DNA from: Desulfopila_A sp964446655
GTDB lineage: Bacteria > Desulfobacterota > Desulfobulbia > Desulfobulbales > Desulfocapsaceae
NCBI GenBank assembly: GCA_964446655.1
Contig: CAYUPL010000008.1
Coordinates: 1 to 64,000, forward strand
Length of the DNA stretch: 64,000 nt
Reading direction: 5' to 3'
Of the stretch, positions 63,703-64,000 are shown piece by piece (positions within the stretch are counted from its first letter, which is position 1; each line of letters begins with the position of its first letter). The notes under the pieces are model-generated. The model worked only from the letters and a program-made list of their open reading frames with translations. It searched no databases and had not been told where the DNA came from. The translations under genes were made by a program, and so were the position numbers.

Positions 63703-64000
63703 TTACTTAGGGGTTGGAAGATCAGCTTCGAGAAGCAGACATTCGTCATCAAGGTTTGCGCCTTTCTCACCTACATAACCATTCGCAGCACCCTCAGCGG
63801 TTGTCCGAATAGGAAATTTGAAACGTTTCATCGCGCCATTGCGGAACTTGACCGTCCACATAATGGAATCAGAAGATCGCATTGGATGAACTTGACCGCC
63901 CATTGGCACGAAGTCATCGTATCCACGTACAAAAATTGCACCCTGCGGACAAATTTTAACACAGGAATAACATTCCCAGCATGCGTCGGGCTCCTGATTG
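63703..64000 (-). CDS. aprB: APS reductase beta subunit, C-terminal part (runs off window)
   Basis: The last 99 codons of the iron-sulfur subunit. The cysteines ACWECYSCVKICPQGAIFVR belong to one of two [4Fe-4S] clusters; MGGQVHPMRSSDSIMWTVKF is the family region that wraps AprA, and the acidic tail ends LLLEADLPTPK. The N-terminal cluster lies beyond the window. Stop TAA at 63703-63705. Confidence 0.96.
   Translation of the reverse strand, partial: NQEPDACWECYSCVKICPQGAIFVRGYDDFVPMGGQVHPMRSSDSIMWTVKFRNGAMKRFKFPIRTTAEGAANGYVGEKGANLDDECLLLEADLPTPK

Overview
This window looks like a chromosomal segment of a dissimilatory sulfate-reducing member of Desulfobacterota, most likely Desulfobulbales (Desulfotalea/Desulfocapsa-like). 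The basis is an aprB-aprA-qmoA-qmoB-qmoC cluster at the right edge, running directly into a tRNA-tuf-rpo-str-S10-spc-alpha translation megacluster. The taxonomic placement is inferred from gene content and protein resemblance, not from a search. No plasmid, phage, insertion sequence, CRISPR or defence genes are visible. A run of exactly 100 N (5963-6062) marks a scaffold gap, so this is a draft assembly.

Layout. Positions 1-7070 are mixed-strand: the tail of an unknown membrane protein, a Yip1-like membrane protein, two adjacent ADP-glucose pyrophosphorylase paralogues (one with a degenerate nucleotide loop), a DHH-family phosphoesterase, a CrcB fluoride channel, an LptF/LptG permease cut by the gap, and a DUF362 protein. 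From 7144 to 64000 every gene lies on the minus strand. In transcription order (right to left) these are: aprB (partial)-aprA and qmoABC (electron transfer to APS reduction); tRNA-Thr-Tyr-Gly-Thr, tuf, rpmG, tRNA-Trp, secE, nusG, rplKAJL, rpoBC; rpsLG, fusA and a second, essentially identical tuf; the complete S10, spc and alpha operons through rplQ, closed by a strong terminator; a YkgJ-type Cys-cluster protein; rpsB-tsf-pyrH-frr-uppS-cdsA-dxr-rseP-tsaB; ispG, proS, a RelA/SpoT-family (p)ppGpp enzyme, an Smr protein and a secreted FKBP prolyl isomerase.

How it works together. AprAB reduces APS to sulfite. QmoABC is thought to deliver electrons from the menaquinone pool to AprAB, so the right edge is core energy metabolism. 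The rest supplies transcription (RpoA, RpoB, RpoC, NusG), translation (about 30 ribosomal proteins, EF-Tu twice, EF-G, EF-Ts, RRF, IF-1), secretion (SecY, SecE), envelope and isoprenoid precursors (UppS, CdsA, Dxr, IspG, RseP) and stringent-response control (Rel).

No wholly new system is evident. The observations most worth following are: a RelA/SpoT protein whose HD hydrolase residues are lost (G78, K81); an intercistronic structured element plus a Rex-like palindrome before qmoABC; an L10-type leader before rplJ; six ribosomal-protein genes starting with TTG; an adjacent GlgC pair with one degenerate partner; and a homogenised tuf pair.
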